Below, piece after piece: positions 56,633 through 64,000 of a stretch of DNA of 64,000 bases. The stretch lies in assembly GCF_965213555.1 (NCBI RefSeq), contig NZ_OZ243890.1, positions 2,728,001 to 2,792,000 on the forward strand. Reading direction: 5' to 3'. Within the stretch, counting starts at the first letter, position 1. The number at the start of each line of letters is the position of its first letter. The position numbers and the translations under genes are program-made. Under the pieces are notes generated by a model. That model was given only the letters and a program-made list of their open reading frames with translations. It was not told where the DNA came from and ran no database searches. The stretch is from Acuticoccus sp965213555 (GTDB lineage Bacteria > Pseudomonadota > Alphaproteobacteria > Rhizobiales > Amorphaceae).

Positions 56633-57520
56633 TCACACTCCGGGGGAGGGGCGGAGCGAGCGGTTCTCCGCCGGCTCGCGGATCGCTTCGCGGAACGGCG
56701 AGGCCGGGTAGGTGCCTAGCATGCGCACGTTGGCCGAGAAGAAGCGCAGCTCCTCGAGCGCCAGCGACAGGTTCTCGTCCTCCGGGTGGCCCTCGACGTC
56801 GGCGTAGAACATCGACGCGAAGAATTGCCCGCCGAGCTGGTAGCTCTCGAGCTTCACCATGTTGACGCCGTTGGTCGCGAACCCGCCGAGCGCCTTGTAG
56901 AGCGCCGCGGGCACGTTGCGCACGCGGAACAGGAACGAGGTCATCACCGCCGCGTCCCGCGGCGCCGGCTCCGGCTCCGCCGCCATCACCACGAAGCGCG
57001 TGGTGTTGTGCGCCTCGTCCTCGATGTCGTTGGCGAGCACCTCGAGCCCATAGATCTCGGCCGCGAGCGACGAGGCGATCGCCGCCGCGGTGGGATCGCG
57101 ATCGGCTGCCACTTGGCGCGCCGAGCCCGCGGTGTCGGCGGCCACGACGGGTTTGAGCCCCAGCCTGCGCAGCGTGCTGCGGCACTGGCCGAGGGCCTGC
57201 ACGTGGCTGTAGACGCGGCTGATGCGGGACAGGGGCGTCCCCGGGAGTGCCATCAGCTGGTGGCGGATCGGCAGGAAGTGCTCGCCGACGAAGTGGACGC
57301 CGGACGCCGGCAACAGGGTGTGGATGTCCGCGACCCGTCCCGCCGTGGAGTTCTCGATGGGGATCATCGCGTAGCGCGCGCTGCCGTTCTCCACCGCGGC
57401 GAAGCAGTCCTCGAACGTCGCCATCGCAACCGCCTCGGCGTCGGCGAACGCCTCGTTGACCGCGATGTGCGAGTTCGCCCCCGGCTCGCCCTGGAAGACG
57501 ACCTTCGTCGTCCCCGTCAT
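56633..57520 (-). CDS. pheA: prephenate dehydratase
   Basis: Converts prephenate to phenylpyruvate in phenylalanine synthesis. 295 residues starting MTGTTKVVFQGEPGANSHIA at ATG 57520. The catalytic Thr is in NTTRFVVM; IPIENSTAGRV is also typical. The regulatory ACT domain at the C-terminus (about 200-280) has KALGGFATNGVNMVKLES, giving feedback inhibition by phenylalanine. It carries no chorismate mutase. The ATG overlaps the stop of kdsB (ATGA), so the two are coupled. Confidence 0.97.
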   Translation of the reverse strand: MTGTTKVVFQGEPGANSHIAVNEAFADAEAVAMATFEDCFAAVENGSARYAMIPIENSTAGRVADIHTLLPASGVHFVGEHFLPIRHQLMALPGTPLSRISRVYSHVQALGQCRSTLRRLGLKPVVAADTAGSARQVAADRDPTAAAIASSLAAEIYGLEVLANDIEDEAHNTTRFVVMAAEPEPAPRDAAVMTSFLFRVRNVPAALYKALGGFATNGVNMVKLESYQLGGQFFASMFYADVEGHPEDENLSLALEELRFFSANVRMLGTYPASPFREAIREPAENRSLRPSPGV

Positions 57521-58245
57521 GCCATGGCCCCGAGCGCGCGTCGCGCCGCCTCGAGGTCGGCCGGCGTGTCGACTCCGAGCGGCACGTCGTCGACCACCGC
57601 CACGTCGATGCGCATGCCGTCCTCCAGGGCGCGCAGCTGCTCGAGCCGCTCGCGACGCTCCAACGCGGAAGGCGGCAGCGCCACGAACCGCGTCAGCGCC
57701 GCCCGTCGGTAGGCATAGAGCCCGATGTGGTGGAGGAGCGGACCGTCGCCCCACGGCGCGGTGGCGCGGGTGAAGTAGAGCGCGCGGCGGACGGTACCCT
57801 CGCCCGTCGCGACGCACTTGACCACGTTGGGATCGGTGCGCTCGTGCTCGTCGGCGATGACGGCGGCGAGGGTCGCGATGTCCACCTCGGGCCGCTCGAG
57901 GGGGGCGAGGGCGGCGCGAATGGCGCTCGCCGCGATGGTCGGCAGGTCGCCCTGGACGTTGACGACGACGTCGTGCGCGCCGTTCGCATCGAGGCGGGCC
58001 AGCGCTTCGGCGATCCTGTCCGAGCCCGACGGATGCTCGCCGGTCAGCACCGCCTCGCCACCGGCTTGCTCCACCGCTGCGGCGACCTCCCGCCCGTCGC
58101 AGGCCACCACGACGCGGCCGACGTCCGCCTCCTGCGCGCGCCGCAGGACGTGCACCACGAGCGGCGCGTCGCCGATGGTCAGGAGCGGCTTGTTCGGCAG
58201 CCGCGTCGCGCCGAGGCGGGCGGGGATCAGGACGATGGGGTTCAC
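57517..58245 (-). CDS. kdsB: 3-deoxy-manno-octulosonate cytidylyltransferase
   Basis: Activates KDO with CTP for lipopolysaccharide synthesis. 242 residues from GTG 58245. Starts NPIVLIPARLGATRLPNKPL with the nucleotide loop. Further: VVVNVQGDLPTI with the metal Asp, CVATGEGTVRRALYFTRATAP, and HIGLYAYRRAALTRFVALPPS. Upstream of and overlapping pheA, a conserved pair. Its presence implies a Gram-negative outer membrane with KDO. Confidence 0.97.
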   Translation of the reverse strand: MNPIVLIPARLGATRLPNKPLLTIGDAPLVVHVLRRAQEADVGRVVVACDGREVAAAVEQAGGEAVLTGEHPSGSDRIAEALARLDANGAHDVVVNVQGDLPTIAASAIRAALAPLERPEVDIATLAAVIADEHERTDPNVVKCVATGEGTVRRALYFTRATAPWGDGPLLHHIGLYAYRRAALTRFVALPPSALERRERLEQLRALEDGMRIDVAVVDDVPLGVDTPADLEAARRALGAMA

Positions 58246-58372
58246 GGTGGCGACCTTGCGATGGACGCTGGTTTAGCGATGCCCCACCGACCGGTCGAGC
58301 CGTGCGGCGAGCCACGACACAGCCTCAGCGAAAAAGCGCCCCGCCGGGGCAACGTGCGCGGCGGTGTCCCAT

Positions 58373-58401
58373 TTGAACGGTCGGGCACGGGCCTCTATAG
58401 C
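58373..58401 (+). promoter_or_regulatory. sigma70-type promoter for the cytochrome c gene
   Basis: TTGAAC (58373-58378) and TATAGC (58396-58401) are separated by exactly 17 bases. Each matches the consensus in at least four positions. It stands 120 bases upstream of ATG 58521 in the intergenic region between kdsB and the cytochrome gene. Confidence 0.6.
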
Positions 58402-58520
58402 CTAGTGGCGGTCGGACCCGGCGCGCTGTATCGCGCAAGGGTCACCGACGCAGCCTCGGGCGCGGCGCGCGCGAGCTGCGCCGTGGACGACGGGACGGCG
58501 AACAAGAGGTCTGAGCGGGC

Positions 58521-61037
58521 ATGGGCGGCTACGAAATCAACAAGTTCCTAGGAGCCGCGCTCGGCGCCTTGGTGTTCATCATGGGCCTCAGCGTCCTGTC
58601 GGACATCCTGTTCCAGGAGGAGGAGCTGGAGGAGCCGGCCTACCTCATTGCCGTCGCCGAGCCTGAGGAGGAGGCGACGGGGGAGGAAGCCGAGCCGTCC
58701 ATCGCCGTCCTTCTCGCGAGCGCGGACGTCGCCGCGGGCGAGCGCATCTCCCGCCAATGCCAGGCATGCCACGCCTTCGACGACGGCGGTGCCGACGGGA
58801 TCGGCCCGGGTCTTTACGGCGTGGTCGAGCGTCCGATCGCTGCCGTCGACGGGTTCGGCTACTCTAACGCGCTGCAGGAGCATGCTGAGGGTCAGGGCTG
58901 GACCTACGAGGAGCTCGACGGCTTCTTGGAGGACCCGCAGGGATGGGTGCCCGGCACCATCATGGGTTACGCCGGCCTGCGCGAGGGTCAGGATCGCGCC
59001 AACATCATCGCCTACCTGGCGTCGGTCACGCCGGACGCTCCGCCCTTCCCCGAGCCGGAGGCCGCCCCGGCGGAGGTCGCTGAGGGCGAGGCCCAGGTCG
59101 CGATCGCCGCTCCCGCGCAGGGTGAGGCTGAAGCCGGCACGCAGGCGGGCGCCGTCCCCGAGGGCACGTCGGAGTTCCGTACGCTGCTTGCGAGCGCCGA
59201 CCCGGCGAACGGCCAGGCGAACATGGTCGTGTGCCAGGCGTGCCACTCCGTCGACGAGGGAGGGCCGAACGGCATCGGTCCGGGCCTCCATGGCGTCGTC
59301 GGGCGCCCCATCGCCGCCGTGGAGGGCTTTGGCTACTCGGAGGCGCTGGTCGCCCACGGCGAGGGCAAGGAGTGGACCTACGAGGAGCTCGACGGCTTCT
59401 TGGAGAACCCGCAGGGATGGGTGCCTGGCACCATCATGGGCTACGCCGGCGTCAAGGACATCGAGCTTCGCGCGGACATCGTCGCCTACCTCGCCTCGAT
59501 CTCCCCGGACGCGCCGCCGGTCCTGGAAGCTCCGGCCGACGGGACGCAGGTCGCGCAGGCTGCGGCAGAGCAGCCCTCCGCGGCGGAGGGCGCGACGGAG
59601 GCGCCCACGGCCGATAGGCCGGGCCAGGATGCAACGCTGGCTCCCGCCCCCGCCCAAGGAGGCGAAGCCTCCACCGACGACCGCGAGGTCATCGCCGACG
59701 TGGCCGCCGCGGAAGACGAGCCCAACCCGGAGGCCGCCGCGGCGGCAGCGGAGCTCGTCGCGCAGGGGGACACCCGTGGCGCCGCAGGGCGCGACAATGC
59801 CGACCTCGCGGAGGAGCCAGTCGCCGGCGTCGCCGCGGCGGCGGTGGACGAGATCGCTGAGGGAGACATCGACGAGTTGGGCGGCCAGGCCCCGATCGGC
59901 GTCGAGGGCAACGAGGCCGAGGCTCGCCCATTGGCATCGGACGACGATGGGGACTTCGATCAGCTCGTCGAGCCGGGCGAGGCGCAGGATGCGTCGACGC
60001 CGAACATGGTCCAAGCTGGCGCGGGCACCGACGCGCAGCCCGCCGCCACGCCGGTACCGGCGTCCGTCACCACGCCGGTCAGCGAGGCGGTGGTGCCGGA
60101 GGCCGAAAGCCCTGAGGTGGGTGCCGAGGCTACGGCGGTCGACTCCGACGTCGAGGTTCCCTTGGATGCGGGGCCCGGCGACGACCGCGGGACGCTAGGC
60201 ACGGCGCCTGCTGGCGAGACCGCGCCGCAGGGCGTCGAGCCGCGCTTCGAGGATGCCGACCCCAGCGCCGCCCAGTCATCGCAGGCTCCGGCCGGCGGCG
60301 AGCCGGCGGCCGGCGCGCCGTCGGAGGCCGCGACCGGACCAGCCGACGCAGGCGCCGCGGCTGCTGCCCGGTCGGCTGCGGCTCAGCAGGGTGCGGAGGC
60401 GGCGACTGCAGGCGTTAATCCCGTCGCGCCGTCGTCGACGGGCGAGCCCATGCTAGGCGCGCCGCAGGTCGAAGATCGGACCGCCTCCGCCCCCGCTCCG
60501 TCGGCCGCGGCACGGCCAGCCGACGGCGCCGCGAGCGCCGGGCAGGCGGCGCAAACCTCCCCCGCTGACGCAGGTCAGCAGGGCCAGTCGCCGTCCGCCG
60601 GGGACGTTGAGGAGCCCGCAGCGGCGCGGGTCGAGCCTGAGGAGGGCGCCGACGTCGTCGCGCGGTCCTCCCCATCGAGCGGCAACGAGACGCCGCTGGG
60701 GTCCCGCTCGGCTCCCTCAGAGCCGGCGCCGGCTCAGCAGGAGCCGTCCGCCGAGCGGCAGCCAGGCGCGGCAGCCGCCGCGCCGCAGGCGACCGACCGC
60801 GCGACGCAGCAGGCAGCTGCCGACGCGTCGGAGCCGGCGGATGGCGACGCGGCGACGGTCGACCCGTCGCGGTCCGCGGACCAGACCGTGGCCGCCGCGC
60901 GCCAGGGACGAGCGGCCGAGGAGGGCGCGGACGCTGCGACGGGCACTGCCTCTGCAAGGCCCAGCTCGCGGGTCAGGATCGAGGCTGCACGGCCGGCGGA
61001 GGTCGAGATCATCAATCCCCGGCGCGCTGCGCAGTAG
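58521..61037 (+). CDS. membrane-anchored dihaem cytochrome c with a long low-complexity tail
   Basis: 838 residues. Residues 10-30 form a membrane anchor (LGAALGALVFIMGLSVLSDIL). Two class I cytochrome c domains follow, at about 62-172 and 220-330, each with CQACH (Cys80-His84, Cys238-His242) and a distal Met in PGTIMGYAG (Met148, Met306). The family member in Hyphomicrobiales (CycM type) has one domain and about 180 residues, so this is a tandem duplication. About 500 further residues are Ala/Pro/Glu/Gln-rich, without recognisable domains, probably disordered and periplasmic. A role in electron transfer to oxidase is inferred. Downstream on the other strand is sdhB. Confidence 0.9.
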   Translation: MGGYEINKFLGAALGALVFIMGLSVLSDILFQEEELEEPAYLIAVAEPEEEATGEEAEPSIAVLLASADVAAGERISRQCQACHAFDDGGADGIGPGLYGVVERPIAAVDGFGYSNALQEHAEGQGWTYEELDGFLEDPQGWVPGTIMGYAGLREGQDRANIIAYLASVTPDAPPFPEPEAAPAEVAEGEAQVAIAAPAQGEAEAGTQAGAVPEGTSEFRTLLASADPANGQANMVVCQACHSVDEGGPNGIGPGLHGVVGRPIAAVEGFGYSEALVAHGEGKEWTYEELDGFLENPQGWVPGTIMGYAGVKDIELRADIVAYLASISPDAPPVLEAPADGTQVAQAAAEQPSAAEGATEAPTADRPGQDATLAPAPAQGGEASTDDREVIADVAAAEDEPNPEAAAAAAELVAQGDTRGAAGRDNADLAEEPVAGVAAAAVDEIAEGDIDELGGQAPIGVEGNEAEARPLASDDDGDFDQLVEPGEAQDASTPNMVQAGAGTDAQPAATPVPASVTTPVSEAVVPEAESPEVGAEATAVDSDVEVPLDAGPGDDRGTLGTAPAGETAPQGVEPRFEDADPSAAQSSQAPAGGEPAAGAPSEAATGPADAGAAAAARSAAAQQGAEAATAGVNPVAPSSTGEPMLGAPQVEDRTASAPAPSAAARPADGAASAGQAAQTSPADAGQQGQSPSAGDVEEPAAARVEPEEGADVVARSSPSSGNETPLGSRSAPSEPAPAQQEPSAERQPGAAAAAPQATDRATQQAAADASEPADGDAATVDPSRSADQTVAAARQGRAAEEGADAATGTASARPSSRVRIEAARPAEVEIINPRRAAQ
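58899..58976. repeat. near-identical 78-bp segment, copy 1 of cytochrome duplication
   Basis: The stretch encoding WTYEELDGFLEDPQGWVPGT is repeated at 59373-59450 with only a few base changes (GAC/AAC, CCC/CCT, GGT/GGC), offset 474 bases = 158 codons. Such likeness at silent sites points to a recent duplication or gene conversion. Confidence 0.85.
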
Positions 61038-61443
61038 GCGCGCCGGCCCCGACGGCCAGGATGCCCGAGCAGGCGTCCTGGCGCAGGAGGGGCACCGGGT
61101 CAGCGGGCATCGCCTGGCCACGCTCTGATGGTACGGCTTCGCGCAGCGTCACCGAGGCTCAGGGGGTCGACGCTGCGGCGGGCGTAGGGATCGCGACGGG
61201 CACCGCCGCCCGCCGGTCCCGCTCGAACGTGATGATGGCACCCCGTTCGGCCGTGATCGTTACCGCCGCACGCGCCTCCGTGGATGCGGTCCGTGCGCTC
61301 GCTTTACCGCACTGCAACCCCTCGCCGAGCGCGCTGCGACACGCGCGCCCGGGCACGGTGGCCTCTTCGAAGGCCAAGCCGGACGGCGGAGGCGCACGCT
61401 CGAGCGACCGCTGGGGGTCAGGCGCACTGCCGTGCTGTGGACG
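61038..61443. other. intergenic region between cytochrome c and sdhB genes
   Basis: 406 bases. A minus-strand frame at 61159-61377 is the only candidate gene and is listed separately. No terminator hairpin with a T-run was found for either convergent gene. Confidence 0.4.
61159..61377 (-). CDS. possible small hypothetical protein downstream of sdhB
   Basis: 72 residues beginning MAFEEATVPGRACRSALGEG. Two Cys (RACRSALGEGLQCGK) and a beta-like stretch AAVTITAERGAIITFERDRRA are visible. No family, no clear ribosome site. It could be the end of the sdh operon or a chance frame in GC-rich DNA. Confidence 0.3.
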   Translation of the reverse strand: MAFEEATVPGRACRSALGEGLQCGKASARTASTEARAAVTITAERGAIITFERDRRAAVPVAIPTPAAASTP

Positions 61444-62223
61444 TCAGACGCGGCGTTCGACCATCAGCGCCTTGATCTCGGCGATGGCCTGCGCCGGGTT
61501 GAGCCCCTTGGGGCACGCGTTGGCGCAGTTCATGATGGTGTGGCAGCGGTAAAGCCGGAACGGATCCTCGAGGGAGTCGAGCCGCTCGCCGGTGCGCTCG
61601 TCGCGGCTGTCGACGATCCAGCGGTGCGCCTGCAGCAGCGCGGCAGGGCCTAGGTAGCGGTCGCCGTTCCACCAGTAGCTCGGGCAGGCCGTCGTGCAGC
61701 AGGCGCACAGGATGCACTCGTAGAGCCCGTTCAGCTTCTCGCGGTCGTCGTGGCTCTGCCGCCATTCCTTCTGCGGCTGGGGCGTGTCGGTCTTCAGCCA
61801 CGGCTCGATCTCGCGCAGCTGCGCGTAGAAGTTCGTAAGGTCCGGAACCAGGTCGCGGATGACGGGCATGTGCGGCAGCGGGTAGAGGACGACCGGACCG
61901 GACACCTCGTCCATGCCGGCGGTGCACGAGAGGCCGTTCAGTCCGTTGATGTTCATGGAGCACGAGCCGCAGATGCCTTCGCGGCACGAGCGGCGAAACA
62001 CCAGCGTCGGGTCGATCTTGTTCTTGATGTAAAACAGGCCGTCCAGGATCATCGGACCGCACTCGTCCTTGTCGACGAAGTAGGTGTCGATGCGAGGGTT
62101 CTCGTCCCCCTCCTCCTGCCAGCGGTAGACCCGGAACTCCCTGAGGTTCGTCGCGCCCTCCGGCTTGGGCCATGTCTTGCCCTTCTGGATGCGCGAGTTC
62201 TTGGGGAGTCTCAGCTGGACCAT
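61444..62223 (-). CDS. sdhB: succinate dehydrogenase iron-sulfur subunit
   Basis: Electron-transfer subunit of complex II, on the cytoplasmic face of the inner membrane. 259 residues. The [2Fe-2S] motif is CREGICGSCSMNINGLNGLSC; the [4Fe-4S] motif CILCACCTTACPSYWWNGD; the [3Fe-4S] cluster has CHTIMNCANACPKGLNP. The N-terminus has the mitochondrial-like ATNLREFRVYRW. The other sdh genes are outside the window. Confidence 0.98.
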   Translation of the reverse strand: MVQLRLPKNSRIQKGKTWPKPEGATNLREFRVYRWQEEGDENPRIDTYFVDKDECGPMILDGLFYIKNKIDPTLVFRRSCREGICGSCSMNINGLNGLSCTAGMDEVSGPVVLYPLPHMPVIRDLVPDLTNFYAQLREIEPWLKTDTPQPQKEWRQSHDDREKLNGLYECILCACCTTACPSYWWNGDRYLGPAALLQAHRWIVDSRDERTGERLDSLEDPFRLYRCHTIMNCANACPKGLNPAQAIAEIKALMVERRV

Positions 62224-62256
62224 CGTCTCACTCGGGCTGGGTTAGCGCAGGCTAAG

Positions 62257-63009
62257 CTAGTAGGGGTCACGCCGCACGAGCAGCGCGTTCTCATCCGTCT
62301 GTAACTCGATGAGATAGCCCCTCGAGGCGAGTTCGCAAAGGCAGTTGCGGCGCCATGCGGCGCGGTGAAGCGTCTCGATGACCACGGCGCGGGGCCACCA
62401 TGCCGGCGCGAGCTCGTCGAAGTAGGGCAGCAGCGCCTGGTCCTCGAAGCCCTCGACGTCGATCTTGATGGCGCGCGGCGGCCGGTCGAGCAGCGAGCGG
62501 AGGGGGCGCACCGTGACGTGGCGGACGGCGCGGGCGCCGGCGAACGGGACGAGGGACGCCCGGCCTGCGTTGCGGCCCTCGTAGAGCGTCATCGTGCCGT
62601 AGGGTCCCACCGCCTCGGACCGCACGCGGGCGCGGTGCGCCAGGCCGTTGATGGCGAGGTTGATCCGCTGGCGCTCGCGCAGCGCGTCCAGCGGCTCGAA
62701 GGTCACCGCGAGGACGCCCTCCACCGCCGACAGAAGCGCCAGGGTGTAGAGCCCGATGTTGGCGCCGACGTCGACGAAGACGTCGCCGGCACGAAGGTGC
62801 GCGGCGAGGAAGCGGCGCTCCTCGGCCTCGTCGAGGCGCGCCTTGTACCAGATGTCGAAGTCGACCTTGTTGTCCCGCGGGGCCAGGGACCAGGCGAGGC
62901 CATCCACGGTCGCCTCGACCGGCCCGGTTGGGGCGACGCGCTTCATCAGCCGGCGCAGCGGTCGGCGCACCAGGGGGGCGCGCCGCAGCCAGCGGGGAGG
63001 TGGCCTCAC
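62257..63009 (-). CDS. FkbM-family methyltransferase
   Basis: 250 residues from GTG 63009, overlapping the stop of the recombinase gene (GTGA); an ATG at 62946 would shorten it by 21 residues. SAM motif I is DVFVDVGANIGLYTLALL, then AVTFEPLDALRERQRINLAI and IKIDVEGFEDQALLPYFDE, all typical of FkbM. Targets in the family are sugar or polyketide hydroxyls; substrate unknown here. Translation is likely coupled to the recombinase, an unusual pairing. Confidence 0.9.
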   Translation of the reverse strand: MRPPPRWLRRAPLVRRPLRRLMKRVAPTGPVEATVDGLAWSLAPRDNKVDFDIWYKARLDEAEERRFLAAHLRAGDVFVDVGANIGLYTLALLSAVEGVLAVTFEPLDALRERQRINLAINGLAHRARVRSEAVGPYGTMTLYEGRNAGRASLVPFAGARAVRHVTVRPLRSLLDRPPRAIKIDVEGFEDQALLPYFDELAPAWWPRAVVIETLHRAAWRRNCLCELASRGYLIELQTDENALLVRRDPY

Positions 63010-63965
63010 CGGGGCGTCGCGCGGGGGTGGGCGTCGCGCCAAGCGTCGAAGAGGCGGGTCGGCTCGACGGCGGTGTAGACTTCGGTCGTCGACAGGCGGG
63101 CGTGGCCGAGGAGCTCCTGGATGGCCCTGAGGTCCGCGCCACGTGCCAGAAGGTGCGAGGCGAAGGCGTGCCGCAGGGCGTGCGGCGTCGCGCTGGCCGG
63201 CAGGCCGAGGGCGCGACGCCATGCCTCCACCGTGCGCTGCACCGTGCGCGGCGACAGCCGGCCGCCGCGCTCACCGCGGAACAGCGGGCCACCCTCGAGG
63301 GCGAAGGGAGCGGCCGCGCGGTAGCACGCCACCGCCGCCGCCACCGCCGGCAGGACGGGCACCTCACGGGTGCGATCGCCCTTGCCGGTGACGCGCAGGC
63401 GCACGAGCGGCTCGGGGACGTCCGCGGCGTCGAGCCCCGTCGCCTCGCCGACGCGCAGGCCGCAGCCGTAGAGCAAAGCCAGCACGGCGGCATCGCGCAG
63501 GGAGATCCAGCCCGTCCCCGGCTCCAGCATCCGCCGCGCCGCCTCCTCCTGCACCGGGCGCGGCAGCGCGCGCGGCCGCGCCGGGGCCCCGACCGCCCGC
63601 GCCGGGGCGGCGCTCACACCGTGAGCGCGCTCGAGGTGGGTGAGCAGGGCGCGCACGCCGGCAAGGTTGCGTGCCAGCGTCCGGGGCCCGGCACCGGCAG
63701 CGCGGCGCGCTGCGAGGAAGGCCCGCACGTCGGCAGGGCGCAGCGCACGCAGGCTCGCCATGTCCGCCGGCGCGCCGAGGTGGCTGGCCAGGAACGCCAG
63801 GAACTGTCGCGTGTCGCGCTCATAGGCCTCGGCGCTGTGCTTCGCCCGGCCGCGTACGGCAGTGAGGTCGGACAGCCAGCGCGCACGCTCGACGAGGAGC
63901 GCGGCGTCGGCGAGGGGCGCAAGGTCGTTCGGCACCGGCCGATCCAACCACGGGAAGCTTGGCAA
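63006..63965 (-). CDS. xerC: tyrosine recombinase XerC/XerD family
   Basis: Site-specific recombinase that resolves chromosome dimers at dif. 319 residues if TTG 63965 is the start; GTG 63935 would make it 309. The N-terminal SAM-like core-binding domain has YERDTRQFLAFLASHLG. The catalytic Arg is in CGLRVGEATGL, Lys in VTGKGDRTREV, His-x-x-Arg in TPHALRHAFASHLL, second His in LLGHARLSTTEVYT and the nucleophile Tyr in the same segment. All six residues are present. XerC rather than XerD is a guess from length and N-terminus. Confidence 0.93.
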   Translation of the reverse strand: MPSFPWLDRPVPNDLAPLADAALLVERARWLSDLTAVRGRAKHSAEAYERDTRQFLAFLASHLGAPADMASLRALRPADVRAFLAARRAAGAGPRTLARNLAGVRALLTHLERAHGVSAAPARAVGAPARPRALPRPVQEEAARRMLEPGTGWISLRDAAVLALLYGCGLRVGEATGLDAADVPEPLVRLRVTGKGDRTREVPVLPAVAAAVACYRAAAPFALEGGPLFRGERGGRLSPRTVQRTVEAWRRALGLPASATPHALRHAFASHLLARGADLRAIQELLGHARLSTTEVYTAVEPTRLFDAWRDAHPRATPR

Positions 63966-64000
63966 GCGCTGAAGGCGGCACCGGCAATGCGAACGGATGC

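Overview
The window is a high-GC (about 70%) chromosomal segment from an alphaproteobacterium, most likely of the order Hyphomicrobiales (Rhizobiales). The gene neighbourhoods point there: hisH-hisA-hisF-hisE; rpmB / DUF3108 / SUV3-like helicase / S4 protein / fdxA / carD; cobT-cobS-J-domain protein; hbd-etfA-etfB-cobalamin adenosyltransferase-twin membrane protein; tsaD / hemC-hemD-hemY; kdsB-pheA / membrane cytochrome c. No rRNA, tRNA or CRISPR array was recognised. Codon use and GC are uniform except for an AT-richer patch at about 16.17-16.50 kb.

Layout. 0-10.4 kb is core: histidine biosynthesis, a queuosine-precursor-transporter-like gene, ribosomal protein L28, the helicase group, ferredoxin, CarD and a 47-residue DUF3096 protein. 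10.4-17.1 kb is accessory: a sulfotransferase-like gene, a 1236-residue beta-helix/LamG protein with an Asp tract, an AT-rich patch, a dead IS5-type transposase and a pentanucleotide repeat. 17.3-27.9 kb is a catabolic and transport island. It has creatininase-family, aldehyde dehydrogenase and 3-hydroxyisobutyrate-dehydrogenase-like genes on the minus strand, the last broken by a 35-bp tandem duplication. Divergent to these are an amidase and a complete dipeptide-type ABC transporter. 28.0-30.4 kb holds an NRPS remnant and unidentified decayed DNA, followed by selO and another decayed gene. 32.9-38.5 kb carries cobalt chelatase cobT/cobS, a J-domain protein, a flavoprotein and a methyltransferase. 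38.5-39.9 kb is an RTX protein gene broken by many frameshifts.

From 40.2 kb to the end the content is core again: argG, an M48 lipoprotein protease, a nuclease-like lipoprotein, hbd/etfAB, pduO, a UbiH-type hydroxylase, tesB, tsaD, hemC/hemD/hemY, an SDR, a cupin, nudC, pheA, kdsB, a two-haem anchored cytochrome c with a roughly 500-residue low-complexity tail, sdhB, an FkbM methyltransferase and a XerC/D recombinase.

How the genes work together: CobS and CobT with the adenosyltransferase point to aerobic cobalamin synthesis. hemC/hemD supply tetrapyrroles. sdhB, ETF, Hbd and the cytochrome serve respiration and beta-oxidation-type metabolism. The most notable material is accessory: the LamG/Asp-tract protein, the duplicated cytochrome domain, the 35-bp duplication that kills a dehydrogenase frame, an S4 gene with no canonical start codon, and a striking concentration of frameshifted genes in accessory segments next to intact housekeeping genes.
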